DNA from: a virus
Length of the DNA stretch: 64,000 nt
Strand: one strand, 5' to 3'
Virus record (IMG/VR): IMGVR_UViG_3300042900_000549
Coordinates: 19,722-83,721 of that record
Numbering within the stretch: position 1 is the stretch's first letter; every line of letters begins with the position of its first letter. Under the pieces are notes generated by a model. It made no database searches and was not told the origin of the DNA. It saw only the letters and a list, made by a program, of their open reading frames with translations. The translations under genes were made by a program, and so were the position numbers. Positions 55,734 through 64,000 of this stretch are shown in pieces.

Positions 55734-57140
55734 TTAGTAACCTATTGAAGAATCTAATCCGCCACCAATTGCTTTATCTGCTTCTGCATAATCATCATCA
55801 TAAATTGCTTCAAGTTCTGTAAATTGAAGACCTATTTCATAAGAAGTCATAGCACCATCTCCAAAAGTAGCATAACTTCCTGCAGGAGTATAATTCACAG
55901 TACACCCAGTAAGAGCACATTCTTTTATTCTATTAATCCAAGGATGATCTTTCTGAGTTATTCCGTAAATGTATTTAATCTCAAATGTATGAGGTGCCTT
56001 TAAAAATAAATCAGTTTCTGCTCTCTTTACTGACATTCCTTGTTTAAAAAATCTTATAATATTGCGAATATTTTTTGATTCATTTGGTTCTCTTGCGGAT
56101 AAAGTAAAATTAAATTGGAAAGTTCTAAGTTGAGGACCTTCAAATAGTAACTCTATATTTGGATTTATTATTCCTCCAAGTACTCTAGGAACAAGACCTT
56201 TAACTTGTGCTGCCTGTCCTGCAAAATATGCCGCCGCCGCATTCTTTAGAGATTCCATAGCACCACTTGATGCAAATAATTTTTCTATGCCAGTTATTGA
56301 TTCTGTAGCACCAACGACACCATTGTTAATACTGCCGAGTGCAACTGCTGCTGCGATTCCTTCAAATGCATTCATGGTGTCTTCTCCCCATTTAACAGTA
56401 TTTGTGTCTGAAATGGAAGGTTGAATAGGAAGAACAACAGTACTTCCTCTTGTTTTAGCCTCTAGTCTATCTTCAACTGCCTTTCCTTCTCCCAATAATT
56501 TGGGACTTAATTTTCTTGGTCTATATTCAAGCATAGTGAATTGTATATAATCTTGTGTCTCATCCATATTAATTGGATATCTTAATAAAGATTTATCTGG
56601 ATATTGAGTTACTAATCTTGTTTTCTTACTACCTGCTATTTGAGTATTAGTTAAATTAGTTAATCCCTGTTCAACTCTACCGGCAGTTGCTCCAGTTTCT
56701 CCGTCAGGTTGGTCTCCAGATGGTGGCGTATCTACTCGTCCGTTCTGTAGTAATTCGTTAGTTCTTTTTTGTCTCGTTTGTAGATCAACATTCAAGTCTC
56801 TTTGGGCATTATTTGAAGTCTCTCTCGCTTTATCTTTTACTTGTTGTAGTGCTTGTGGTTGTTGAGCAAATGCTTTTTTTTCGTTTTCTGTTATTCCATT
56901 TATTCCCAAGAATGCATCATTTGGAATAAATTTTCCTTTATTTGGACCTGTTGAGGGAATTGTTCCAACTGTGGCATCAAACTCATCAGCAAGTGCCGAA
57001 TCTATGATTTGAGATCTATTAAATCTTTTTAACGTAATTTCTCCAGTTTCCGTATTTACTAATGTATAATATGTTTGAGTAGAATCAACTGATGGAAGAG
57101 GGAATTGATTTTTATTTCTTGATCCATATACATTCGCCAT
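55734..57140 (-). CDS. 48: gp48 baseplate tail-tube cap
   Basis: A 468-residue protein. The C-terminal half (LLFEGPQLRTFQFNFTLSAR, KNIRNIIRFFKQGMS, KAPHTFEIKYIYG) is the conserved gp48/gp54-like tube-cap domain. The N-terminal part has a coiled region and a Lys/Thr-rich linker. Late promoter upstream on the minus strand at 57224. Confidence 0.85.
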   Translation of the reverse strand: MANVYGSRNKNQFPLPSVDSTQTYYTLVNTETGEITLKRFNRSQIIDSALADEFDATVGTIPSTGPNKGKFIPNDAFLGINGITENEKKAFAQQPQALQQVKDKARETSNNAQRDLNVDLQTRQKRTNELLQNGRVDTPPSGDQPDGETGATAGRVEQGLTNLTNTQIAGSKKTRLVTQYPDKSLLRYPINMDETQDYIQFTMLEYRPRKLSPKLLGEGKAVEDRLEAKTRGSTVVLPIQPSISDTNTVKWGEDTMNAFEGIAAAVALGSINNGVVGATESITGIEKLFASSGAMESLKNAAAAYFAGQAAQVKGLVPRVLGGIINPNIELLFEGPQLRTFQFNFTLSAREPNESKNIRNIIRFFKQGMSVKRAETDLFLKAPHTFEIKYIYGITQKDHPWINRIKECALTGCTVNYTPAGSYATFGDGAMTSYEIGLQFTELEAIYDDDYAEADKAIGGGLDSSIGY

Positions 57141-57223
57141 CAGAACTCCTCCCTAACAAGGAACATAAGAATCAAATTTGTTTCCCTTTTACGCAACATT
57201 AGAAATGGAAGTTCCTTATTCTT

Positions 57224-57231
57224 TATTTATA
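57224..57231 (-). promoter_or_regulatory. Late promoter for gp48-gp53
   Basis: TATAAATA on the minus strand, about 83 bases before the gp48 start and just downstream of gp4. Confidence 0.65.
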
Positions 57232-57252
57232 GTATATAAAAATAAATTTTAA

Positions 57253-57699
57253 TTAAAAAAGTTCGTTTTCTGTAATGACTTTGAACTTTATCATTCTATC
57301 TTCACACCACTCCACGATGGATTTCCATTTTGATTGATTAACGGCATAAGTATTCACTTCATTAATATAAGTTTTATTTTTCTTTTTTCCTTGTACTGGC
57401 GGTACTGTTTGTCTTTTTGGTTTTATTTCTATTACATACTTTTGTATTTTTCCATTATCTTCTAACATTTCTACAATAAAATCCGGAAAATATCTACATA
57501 CTTTTTCTTTTACTGGATTATAATATGGTATAGAAAATTCTTCAGACCCATATCTTAATATATTTGGAGACCTATCACACCACTGCATAAACTTAAGTTC
57601 CCAACTGCTGCGGTAGATTATATTTTGAACGTCTCCAATATATTTTTTTGGATTTCTTGGATTAAATCTACCCTGATGATATTTTGAATCACGAGGCAT
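57253..57699 (-). CDS. 4: gp4 head-completion protein
   Basis: A 148-residue protein: YHQGRFNPRNPKKYIGD, IYRSSWELKFMQWCD, YFPDFIVEM and VIEIKPK are the T4 gp4 signature; the same residues form a PD-(D/E)XK-type nuclease core. gp4 finishes heads after packaging. Overlaps the upstream NUMOD gene by 11 bases. Confidence 0.92.
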   Translation of the reverse strand: MPRDSKYHQGRFNPRNPKKYIGDVQNIIYRSSWELKFMQWCDRSPNILRYGSEEFSIPYYNPVKEKVCRYFPDFIVEMLEDNGKIQKYVIEIKPKRQTVPPVQGKKKNKTYINEVNTYAVNQSKWKSIVEWCEDRMIKFKVITENELF

Positions 57700-58153
57700 T
57701 TTTCCATCCTTTATGTGATTTTCTTTTTCCAGAAAGAACAGAACCTAATTTTGATGGGTTTAAATTTAATTCTTTACTTATATGAGTTATGCAATCAAAT
57801 TCAACTATTTCCCCATCCTTAGAAATTATTTTTCCTCCTTTTTGTAGATGTGGATAAGTATGTCCTTTATTATGTGCAGGTTTTCCTCTTCTTTTTTCTA
57901 CAGATGCTTTAATTGCTTTACTCATATCCCTTCCACTTTTCGCTTCTCTCATCAATTCCAAAGTTTCTTCAGAATAGATTCCAATTTTTCCTTTATTCCA
58001 AGGAGTGTGATTTTTTTCAAATCCTCCAAGAGAATTGTTAATTTTTTCTACGGAATCAATATATTCTATTTTAATAATTTCACTACCATCAATATTAAAA
58101 ACATCACATAATGTTTTAGTATTCCAGTATTCTACTTTTTTTATATTTGACAT
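57689..58153 (-). CDS. NUMOD-type homing-endonuclease-related protein
   Basis: A 154-residue protein with DNA-binding modules of homing endonucleases: a NUMOD3-like NHTPWNKGKIGIYSEETLEL and a C-terminal NUMOD1-like CITHISKELNLNPSKLGSVL. No GIY-YIG or HNH catalytic motif is visible, so the nuclease domain may be lost. It lies between gp4 and gp54. Confidence 0.65.
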   Translation of the reverse strand: MSNIKKVEYWNTKTLCDVFNIDGSEIIKIEYIDSVEKINNSLGGFEKNHTPWNKGKIGIYSEETLELMREAKSGRDMSKAIKASVEKRRGKPAHNKGHTYPHLQKGGKIISKDGEIVEFDCITHISKELNLNPSKLGSVLSGKRKSHKGWKNAS

Positions 58154-58160
58154 ATTGAAC

Positions 58161-58168
58161 TATAAATA
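58161..58168 (+). promoter_or_regulatory. Late promoter for gp54
   Basis: Exact TATAAATA 27 bases before the gp54 ATG; forms a divergent pair with the minus-strand box at 58186. Confidence 0.75.
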
Positions 58169-58185
58169 TATAATAAACTGTAGAA

Positions 58186-58193
58186 TATTTATA
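58186..58193 (-). promoter_or_regulatory. Late promoter for minus-strand NUMOD gene and gp4
   Basis: TATAAATA on the minus strand, two bases before the gp54 start codon. Its transcripts start near 58180 and run leftwards. Confidence 0.7.
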
Positions 58194-58194
58194 G

Positions 58195-59076
58195 ATGGCT
58201 GCGCCTCGCCCAAGTAGAGTTAAATTAAGTGAAATAAAAACTAAGTTACTGAGACCAGCATTAACCTCTCATTATATTTGCGACTTTCAACCACCAGATT
58301 CTGCAAATGGTTTTTTATTAGCAAGAGTACTTAATACACCAACAAAAAGAGCAGATAGATTATCTCTCGCTTGTTCTGATGCGTCTCTTCCGGGATCTTC
58401 CTTACAGACTCACGATATTACTAATGATTTTACCGGAGTTACTGAAAAACACGCATATCGCCGCTTGTATGACGACAGAGCAGATTTTAGTTTTTATGTA
58501 GATGCTGAGGAATATTATGTAATTGATTTTTTTGAATCTTGGATTGGATATACTGTGAATGAACAATATGGAGAAAATGGGGTAAATATTGAAAGGAGAG
58601 CGTATAATTACCGTGTCAATTATTCAAAATATTATACTACTGATGCTCTTTCTATCACAAAGTTTGAAAGATCTTATGGTACTCAAGAAGCAAAAGGAAG
58701 TTCTTCGTTAAGATATAATTTTGTGAAAGCATTTCCGATTAGTATTAATTCTATGCCAGTATCTTATGATTCCTCACAGTTACTTAAATGTACGGTCTCA
58801 TTTACTTATAGTCGTTATTGGATTCAAGGATTAAATCTACGAGGAAAAACTGGCGAACCTGGTCAAACACCTGACACTGGAGTACCAAAATCTCAATTTG
58901 ATATAACTCCACAAAAACTGGCAGAAGTAAATTCAAACTTTGGATTTACTTCAAATGTAGCATTAAGTAAAGGTAATATTTCTCCTGGCACAGTATTTGA
59001 TACTCAATTGAGAACTGAATCTCTTTTGGATAGTAGTGCTTATGGATCTCGATTAAGAGATATACCTCTTTTTTAA
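58195..59076 (+). CDS. 54: gp54 baseplate tail-tube initiator
   Basis: A 293-residue tube-like protein. RPALTSHYICDFQPPD, RADRLSLACSDASLPGSSLQ and DDRADFSFYVDAEEYYVIDF correspond to the tail-tube fold; gp54 starts tube polymerisation on the baseplate. Good position for late expression. Confidence 0.85.
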   Translation: MAAPRPSRVKLSEIKTKLLRPALTSHYICDFQPPDSANGFLLARVLNTPTKRADRLSLACSDASLPGSSLQTHDITNDFTGVTEKHAYRRLYDDRADFSFYVDAEEYYVIDFFESWIGYTVNEQYGENGVNIERRAYNYRVNYSKYYTTDALSITKFERSYGTQEAKGSSSLRYNFVKAFPISINSMPVSYDSSQLLKCTVSFTYSRYWIQGLNLRGKTGEPGQTPDTGVPKSQFDITPQKLAEVNSNFGFTSNVALSKGNISPGTVFDTQLRTESLLDSSAYGSRLRDIPLF

Positions 59077-59090
59077 TTTAGCATAATCAT

Positions 59091-59098
59091 TATAAATA
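59091..59098 (+). promoter_or_regulatory. Late promoter TATAAATA
   Basis: Exact late box 29 bases before the gp26-like gene. Confidence 0.75.
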
Positions 59099-59127
59099 AA
59101 GTAACTGAGTTTCTATATAAAGAAATT

Positions 59128-59844
59128 ATGCTTCCTAAAATTGCTACACCAACTTATGAACTTGAGTTGCCATCAACTGAGCAAACTATAAAGTTTAGAC
59201 CGTTTCTAGTGAAAGAAGAAAAACTTCTTGTAATTGCACTAGAATCGGAAGATACTAAACAGATTACAAATGCAATCAAAACAGTCATTAAGAATTGCAT
59301 TGAAACCAAAGGAATTAAAGTGGAAACACTTCCTACTTTTGATATTGAATATTTGTTTTTAAATATTCGTGCCAAGTCAGTTGGAGAAGAAATTGATGTA
59401 AATATCATTTGCCCTGATGATGAAGAAACTAGTGTTTCTGTTAAAATTAATGTAGATGATATTAAAGTTCAAACAAATGAAGATCATACAAATAAAATAA
59501 AACTTGATGATACTTTAATGATGGAAATGAAATATCCTTCATTGGAACAATTCATTAAGAATAACTTTGATATTTCAAATAATAGTGCAATTGACCAATC
59601 ATTTGAACTTGTTGCATCTTGTGTGAATAAAATCTATAATGAAGATGAGGTATGGGCAGCTGCTGATGTGACTAAGAAAGAACTTATGGATTTCTTGGAT
59701 CAAATGAATACTTCTCAATTTAAACAGATTGAAAAATTCTTTGAGACTATGCCTAAGTTATCTCATACTATTAAAGTAAAAAATCCAAATACTGAAGTTG
59801 AAAGTGAAGTTGTTCTTGAGGGTCTATCAAGTTTTTTCGCTTAG
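59128..59844 (+). CDS. 26: gp26-like baseplate hub protein
   Basis: A 238-residue protein. TIKFRPFLVKEEKLLVIALE and DIEYLFLNIRAKSVGEEIDV are the T4 gp26 (bacteriophage T4 gp26-like hub) landmarks. T4 gp26 has 208 residues. It helps assemble the baseplate hub. Confidence 0.85.
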   Translation: MLPKIATPTYELELPSTEQTIKFRPFLVKEEKLLVIALESEDTKQITNAIKTVIKNCIETKGIKVETLPTFDIEYLFLNIRAKSVGEEIDVNIICPDDEETSVSVKINVDDIKVQTNEDHTNKIKLDDTLMMEMKYPSLEQFIKNNFDISNNSAIDQSFELVASCVNKIYNEDEVWAAADVTKKELMDFLDQMNTSQFKQIEKFFETMPKLSHTIKVKNPNTEVESEVVLEGLSSFFA

Positions 59845-59846
59845 GA

Positions 59847-60026
59847 ATGGTTCATATGGATCTTGAGAGTTATTTTAAATTGAATTTCTCATTGATGCAG
59901 TATCATAAATATTCATTAACAGAGATTGAAAATTTGATACCTTGGGAAAGAGATGTTTATGTGGAACTTCTCAAGCAACATATAGAGGAAGAAGAGTCCA
60001 AACAGAAACTACAAGGTAATGGATAG
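59847..60026 (+). CDS. 51: gp51-like hub assembly protein
   Basis: A 59-residue protein: DLESYFKLNFSLMQYHKYSL then ENLIPWERDVYVELL. Small proteins of this pattern follow gp26 in cyanophages and are annotated as gp51 hub catalyst; T4 gp51 itself is much larger, so homology is uncertain. The alternative start MDLESYF at 59856 is possible. Overlaps the next gene by eight bases. Confidence 0.7.
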   Translation: MVHMDLESYFKLNFSLMQYHKYSLTEIENLIPWERDVYVELLKQHIEEEESKQKLQGNG

Positions 60027-62847
60027 TAATCCAGGAAAAACTTCTACAGAAAATATTAACGAAGTAATTCTTAGATTGCTGAGGTTAAAATCTGGAACGG
60101 AACTGGATTATCAGACTTATGCTAAAAAAATAAAAATTAAATTAGCATCTTCAAGAATGGTGGGAGCATTTATTCCTGCCGAAGAAGATATATTATTAAG
60201 AGAAGAGTTTAAGAGAGTTAGAAATAAAGAAGGTAGATTTGTAATATTAACGAGTAAAAAAACAAAAGTATCTTCACCTCCACCACCTTCAGGATCTAGT
60301 GGAGGTGGTGGATCTCCTCCAAAAACAGGATCAATTGTAAAAGCAAAATCCGGAAAAATAACTGCAGATAATTATTATTATCAAAATTATGTTGAACCAG
60401 TAAATGTAAAAGATGTAACTAAAAATGTTGCAAAAGTTTCTAAACAAACAGATCCATTAATAAGAATAAGTGACATTCTTGATTCAATATTAGAAACTTT
60501 AACTAATATTAATAATTTTGATAGAGAACAAGCAACCAGACAGAGAACAGATGCTGAAAATAGAAGAAGAGGTCAAAGAGAAACTGATTTAGAATCAAAA
60601 CCATTTGAGGGAATTAAAAAAGCATTATCTGCAATTACAAAACCATTCCAATCAATATGGGATAAAATTGTTAATTTTATTACTAATGTTATTCTTGGTA
60701 GAATAGTAATTAAGTTACTTGAATGGTTTGGTGATCCTAAAAATCAAGAAAAAATACAAAGTATTATAAGATTCTTAGGAGATCACTGGCCCACTCTCTT
60801 AGCATTATACTTAAGATTTGGAACTGGTATTGGTAGATTTGTTGGGAAATTAACTAGATCATTAGTAAAGGGATCATTTAAACTTGTTAAACTTGTTGCT
60901 GGACTTGCTGCAAAATTAGGATTAAAACGAGCAGGAAAAATAGCATCATTTCTTGGTGGACCAAGAGGAAAAGCAATAGCAACTGGTGTTGGAATTGCTG
61001 CTGATGTTGCTGTTACTGCTGGAACTGCATTTGGTGCAAGTAAACTATTTGGTGGAGAAGATAAGAAGCAAGAACCTGTTGCTCCAGAACCAGTTCAACA
61101 ATTCTCTGGTGGTGGTAGTGTAAAAATACCGAAGTTTGCTGGTGGGGGGTTTGCAAACTTTGGTAATATGTTTAAGGGAGCAGGAATGGGTTCAATGTTT
61201 GGACCTATGGGAATGCTTGCTGGTGCTGCATTGGGATCTGGTAAACCTCAAGAAATGTTTAGTGGTCTTGTTAAAGGCCCAGGTGGACCAAAAGATGATA
61301 AGATTCCTGCAAATCTTAGTAATGGTGAATTTGTTATGTCTGCCGGTGCCGTTAAGAAGTATGGTGTAGGTACTTTAGAATCAATGAATGCTGCTGGAGG
61401 TGGTACTAATATTCCAAAAATTGCAAATGGTATTGTTCATGCTGCTGGTGGTGGTTATGTTGGGATGGATGTTGAAAAAGGACATAAATTATGGATAGAA
61501 TACCTTAATAACAATCCAGATGCAACTTCTCGTGGAGGAAAACTTTATGATCGCATAGATCCCAAGACAAGAGAACCTATTAGTGATAATTATAAAAAAT
61601 ATCATAGACAATTTATGCGGGAGTATATGAAAAATGGAAAACCCCCAGAATGGGCGAATATTAAATCAAAAACTACTAGAGTGAGTTCTCCATCTCCAGG
61701 ATCCACACAGACACCACCAACATCTTCTAGACCACCTTCATCAACTTCAAGTGCAAGACCTCAACCTGGTGTGGGACTTTCTACAAATGCAAAACCACCA
61801 GTTCAAAAAATTAACACAAATATGAACGTCCCTGGTGGTCGTATTCGTGGAGGTTCTCTTTCTGCGATAATGATGGCCCTTGAAATGAAGCAAAGAAAAG
61901 ATGAGGGGCAAACAAATGTTCAAGCAGGATTAGGAGCAGGAGGTTCTGCCTTGGGTGGTCAACTTGGTTGGATGGCAGGAGCAAAAGCAGGTGCAGTTGC
62001 TGGAGCAGCACTTGGAACTATTGTTCCGGGAGTGGGAAATGGTGTCGGTGCTGCTGTTGGTGCAATCGTGGGTGGTCTTGCTGCTGGTTATGGTGGAGCA
62101 ATGTTGGGAGGAAAACTTGCTGATAATATTTCTGGAGTAAATGCGGTAAAGGAAAGAAATAGTCGTGGTGGAATTGGTGGTTCAGTTGTTGGTGGATATG
62201 GATTAAAGAAGCAGGAATTTAAAGATGCTCCTAAAACATCAATAATAACTGATGATAAGGGAAGACCTTCTATTGGACATAAAGCATTAAGAAATGGAAA
62301 ATTACATTATGTGAGGGGTCCTCAACCAGGAACTGGTACTAAAAATCCATTAGAAATGCTTGGTAGATTTATTAATCCAAGTGCTTATAAGGAAAATGAT
62401 GCAAAACTTGAGAGACAAAAGCATAAAGAAGCAATGGTAAATGCATTAGAGGGTTATCAAGCACAAAACATGGCCCCTGACGCTCAAGCAAGAATGATGA
62501 AACAAATGGGTGGAAATCTAAAAGATGTTCAAAATGATTTGAATTATAGAAACAAACCTAAACCCAAACCTAATTTAACTAGAAGACAAGAAGATATTGC
62601 AAAATATAAGGCATCAATGGGACCAAAATATTCTGCTGCAAATATATCTTCATCGCAACGACGAAGAACACCAAATATAACACCTTTACCAAGACCAAAA
62701 CCAAAACCAATAGTTGCTGGTGGTGGAAGTGGTGGAAGACGGGGAGGTGGATCAAGACCATCATCAGGTTCAAGAGTACCGTCTCATAGTGCAACACATA
62801 GTAGGGGAACTTCTCTTTCAGCAACTTCATTGGGGATTTGGGTATAA
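60019..62847 (+). CDS. Tail tape-measure-like / hub structural protein
   Basis: A 942-residue protein. N-terminal helices, a Gly/Ser linker, then a hydrophobic, Gly/Ala-rich centre (residues about 210-360), the GGGPKDDKIPANLSNGEF-type motif shared by tape-measure and tail proteins (about 415-450), more Gly-rich segments (ALGTIVPGVGNGVGAAVGAI), and a Pro/Lys-rich tail. Position after gp26/gp51 suggests the gp29-like tape measure or a hub-injected protein. Confidence 0.65.
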   Translation: MDSNPGKTSTENINEVILRLLRLKSGTELDYQTYAKKIKIKLASSRMVGAFIPAEEDILLREEFKRVRNKEGRFVILTSKKTKVSSPPPPSGSSGGGGSPPKTGSIVKAKSGKITADNYYYQNYVEPVNVKDVTKNVAKVSKQTDPLIRISDILDSILETLTNINNFDREQATRQRTDAENRRRGQRETDLESKPFEGIKKALSAITKPFQSIWDKIVNFITNVILGRIVIKLLEWFGDPKNQEKIQSIIRFLGDHWPTLLALYLRFGTGIGRFVGKLTRSLVKGSFKLVKLVAGLAAKLGLKRAGKIASFLGGPRGKAIATGVGIAADVAVTAGTAFGASKLFGGEDKKQEPVAPEPVQQFSGGGSVKIPKFAGGGFANFGNMFKGAGMGSMFGPMGMLAGAALGSGKPQEMFSGLVKGPGGPKDDKIPANLSNGEFVMSAGAVKKYGVGTLESMNAAGGGTNIPKIANGIVHAAGGGYVGMDVEKGHKLWIEYLNNNPDATSRGGKLYDRIDPKTREPISDNYKKYHRQFMREYMKNGKPPEWANIKSKTTRVSSPSPGSTQTPPTSSRPPSSTSSARPQPGVGLSTNAKPPVQKINTNMNVPGGRIRGGSLSAIMMALEMKQRKDEGQTNVQAGLGAGGSALGGQLGWMAGAKAGAVAGAALGTIVPGVGNGVGAAVGAIVGGLAAGYGGAMLGGKLADNISGVNAVKERNSRGGIGGSVVGGYGLKKQEFKDAPKTSIITDDKGRPSIGHKALRNGKLHYVRGPQPGTGTKNPLEMLGRFINPSAYKENDAKLERQKHKEAMVNALEGYQAQNMAPDAQARMMKQMGGNLKDVQNDLNYRNKPKPKPNLTRRQEDIAKYKASMGPKYSAANISSSQRRRTPNITPLPRPKPKPIVAGGGSGGRRGGGSRPSSGSRVPSHSATHSRGTSLSATSLGIWV

Positions 62848-62853
62848 TAAGAA

Positions 62854-64000
62854 ATGGCAAACCTAGTACCGCACTCAAAATCATCTATAATTAAACCAAA
62901 ACAATCTGCAATCATCAAAGCAGATAAGTTTTTAAATGCGAAGACAAAATCAACAAAAGTAAATGAAAATTCAGTTAAACCAAAACAATCTGCAATCATC
63001 AAAGCAGATAAGTTTTTAAATGTAAATCCAAAATCAACAAAAGTAAACGAAAATTCAGTTAAACCAAAACAATCTGAAAATTCTTCTGAAGATATTATTT
63101 TACAAATAGAAAAAAAAGTTATAAAGATTGATAAACTTTTAAAGGATTCTTTTGCTCTTAAAAAGAAGCAACAAAAAAAATCAACAATCAAAGAAGAACA
63201 AAAAGAATTTGAAAATAGAGAAAAAGAATTAGAAAAGAAAAAACCAAAGAAAGAACCAGGAATAAATTTACCAACTCTCCCTAAAATGGGATTTATAGAT
63301 TGGATTAAGAACTTTGTTTTTAATACTATCTTGGGATTTCTTGCTGTTCGCTTAATAAAGTTCTTACCTACACTATTAAAAATCTACCCAGTTATTATAG
63401 GTGCTGGCGAATTTTTAATTAATGTTGGTGGCAACTTACTGAATAGTTTAGTATCTTTTGTTGATTGGGGATACAAGGCAGTTGATGCAACTAGTGGATT
63501 TATAAAAAGTATTGGTGGTGAGGGATTATCAAAGGTTTTTGATAATTTTACGGGTGCAGTTGATAATGTACTTGAATTTGCCGTGATGGCCGCTCTCTTA
63601 TCTTCGGGTGGTGATGATGAGAGTGGTGGTCTTGGTGGTAAAGGTGGAAAACGAGGATATGATTCTCAAGGAAGAAGAGTTGGTAAGAATGTACAACAAA
63701 GATATGAAAGAAGATTTGGAAAAGATAAATTTGTAGATAGATTTGGTACAAAAAATTTAAAAAATGTAGCACAAGGTGCTAGAAGAGGAGCATTTCAGCA
63801 AGGTACTCGTAATGCTTTTGTTGGTCTTGCTGGTAAAGGTGGAGCAAAATCTATTCTTAAATTTGTAAGACCGTTAACTAATAAATTACCTATTATTGGT
63901 GGATTATTAAATTTTGGACTTTCTGTTGCATTAGGTGAAGATCCTGGTAGAGCTGCTTTTAAGGCAATTGGTTCTACTCTTGTAGGTGCTCTAGGTGCCG
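62854..64000 (+). CDS. Structural protein related to upstream gene, cut by window end
   Basis: Open from ATG 62854 to the end of the window (at least 382 codons). The N-terminus holds 28-residue repeats (KPKQSAIIKADKFLN...), followed by a Lys-rich coiled coil. The hydrophobic part (WIKNFVFNTILGFLAVRLIK) parallels WDKIVNFITNVILGRIVIKL of the preceding protein, so the two are related. Probably a tail or baseplate protein with membrane-interacting segments; the end is not seen. Confidence 0.65.
   Translation, partial: MANLVPHSKSSIIKPKQSAIIKADKFLNAKTKSTKVNENSVKPKQSAIIKADKFLNVNPKSTKVNENSVKPKQSENSSEDIILQIEKKVIKIDKLLKDSFALKKKQQKKSTIKEEQKEFENREKELEKKKPKKEPGINLPTLPKMGFIDWIKNFVFNTILGFLAVRLIKFLPTLLKIYPVIIGAGEFLINVGGNLLNSLVSFVDWGYKAVDATSGFIKSIGGEGLSKVFDNFTGAVDNVLEFAVMAALLSSGGDDESGGLGGKGGKRGYDSQGRRVGKNVQQRYERRFGKDKFVDRFGTKNLKNVAQGARRGAFQQGTRNAFVGLAGKGGAKSILKFVRPLTNKLPIIGGLLNFGLSVALGEDPGRAAFKAIGSTLVGALGA
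62893..63076 (+). repeat. 84-bp tandem repeat in structural gene
   Basis: Units 62893-62976 and 62977-63060 plus a 16-base third start. The two full units differ at only a few bases, mostly in one ten-base patch. Confidence 0.9.

Noticed and set aside
62784-63191. 135-codon minus-strand frame over the 84-bp repeat
   Set aside because: It repeats only because the DNA repeats; the plus frame gives the coherent protein continuing to the window end.

Overview
The window is part of the genome of a T4-like cyanophage (a contractile-tailed phage of marine Synechococcus or Prochlorococcus). The evidence is the T4 replication and baseplate set (RegA, gp43, UvsX, gp41, gp61, gp33, gp59, gp32, gp53, gp48, gp4, gp54, gp26, gp51) mixed with cyanobacterial genes (psbA, hli, pstS, a SomA-like porin, speD, phoH, mazG, hsp20). 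The DNA is A+T-rich, genes are tightly packed with many ATGA or TGATG overlaps, and two promoter classes recur: host-like TTGACA-17 bp-TATAAT promoters and T4-like late TATAAATA boxes.

Layout. 1-7.1 kb: replication and nucleotide genes (regA, hsp20, 43, uvsX, 41, mazG). 7.2-12.5 kb: late, mostly structural or unknown genes, including two large proteins that look like internal head proteins. 12.5-17 kb: primase gp61 and class Ia ribonucleotide reductase (nrdA, nrdB). 17-20.8 kb: a third internal-head-like protein, a SegE-like GIY-YIG gene, a tail lysozyme, a lipoprotein and a Hc1-like mini-histone. 20.8-23.1 kb: seven tRNA genes (Lys, Arg, Gly, Asn, Ser, Pro, Ile) interleaved with promoters, small genes and an orphan Phd-type antitoxin. 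23.1-32.3 kb: a glycan island with a GDP-mannose 3,5-epimerase, a GT11 transferase, several other glycosyltransferases, an asparagine-synthase-like enzyme and two methyltransferase-like proteins. 32.3-38.5 kb: host-derived auxiliary genes (porin, pstS with a Pho-box-like site, two hli genes), then a C39-like peptidase, GH24 lysozyme and SNase-type nuclease. 38.5-40.9 kb: psbA split by a 240-nt group I intron, followed by a GIY-YIG/NUMOD gene. 41-43.1 kb: a stand-alone terminase-like ATPase bracketed by direct repeats, and small genes. 43.1-45.9 kb: two tail-fibre-like genes with internal repeats. 46-54.6 kb: HNH, glutaredoxin, speD, thyX, phoH, RecB-like nuclease, gp33, gp59 and gp32. 54.6-64 kb: baseplate and tail genes on both strands, with the last gene running off the end.

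How it works together. Early/middle genes with host-like promoters replace host chromosome function, keep photosystem II and phosphate uptake running, and supply dNTPs. RegA and gp32 are the known translational regulators. gp33 is expected to direct late transcription from the TATAAATA boxes in front of head, tail and homing-endonuclease genes. The least explained parts are the three late proteins with T4-internal-protein-like N-termini, the glycan island built around a plant-type GDP-L-galactose pathway, the free-standing terminase ATPase cassette, and the repeated overlap of stop codons with -35 boxes.
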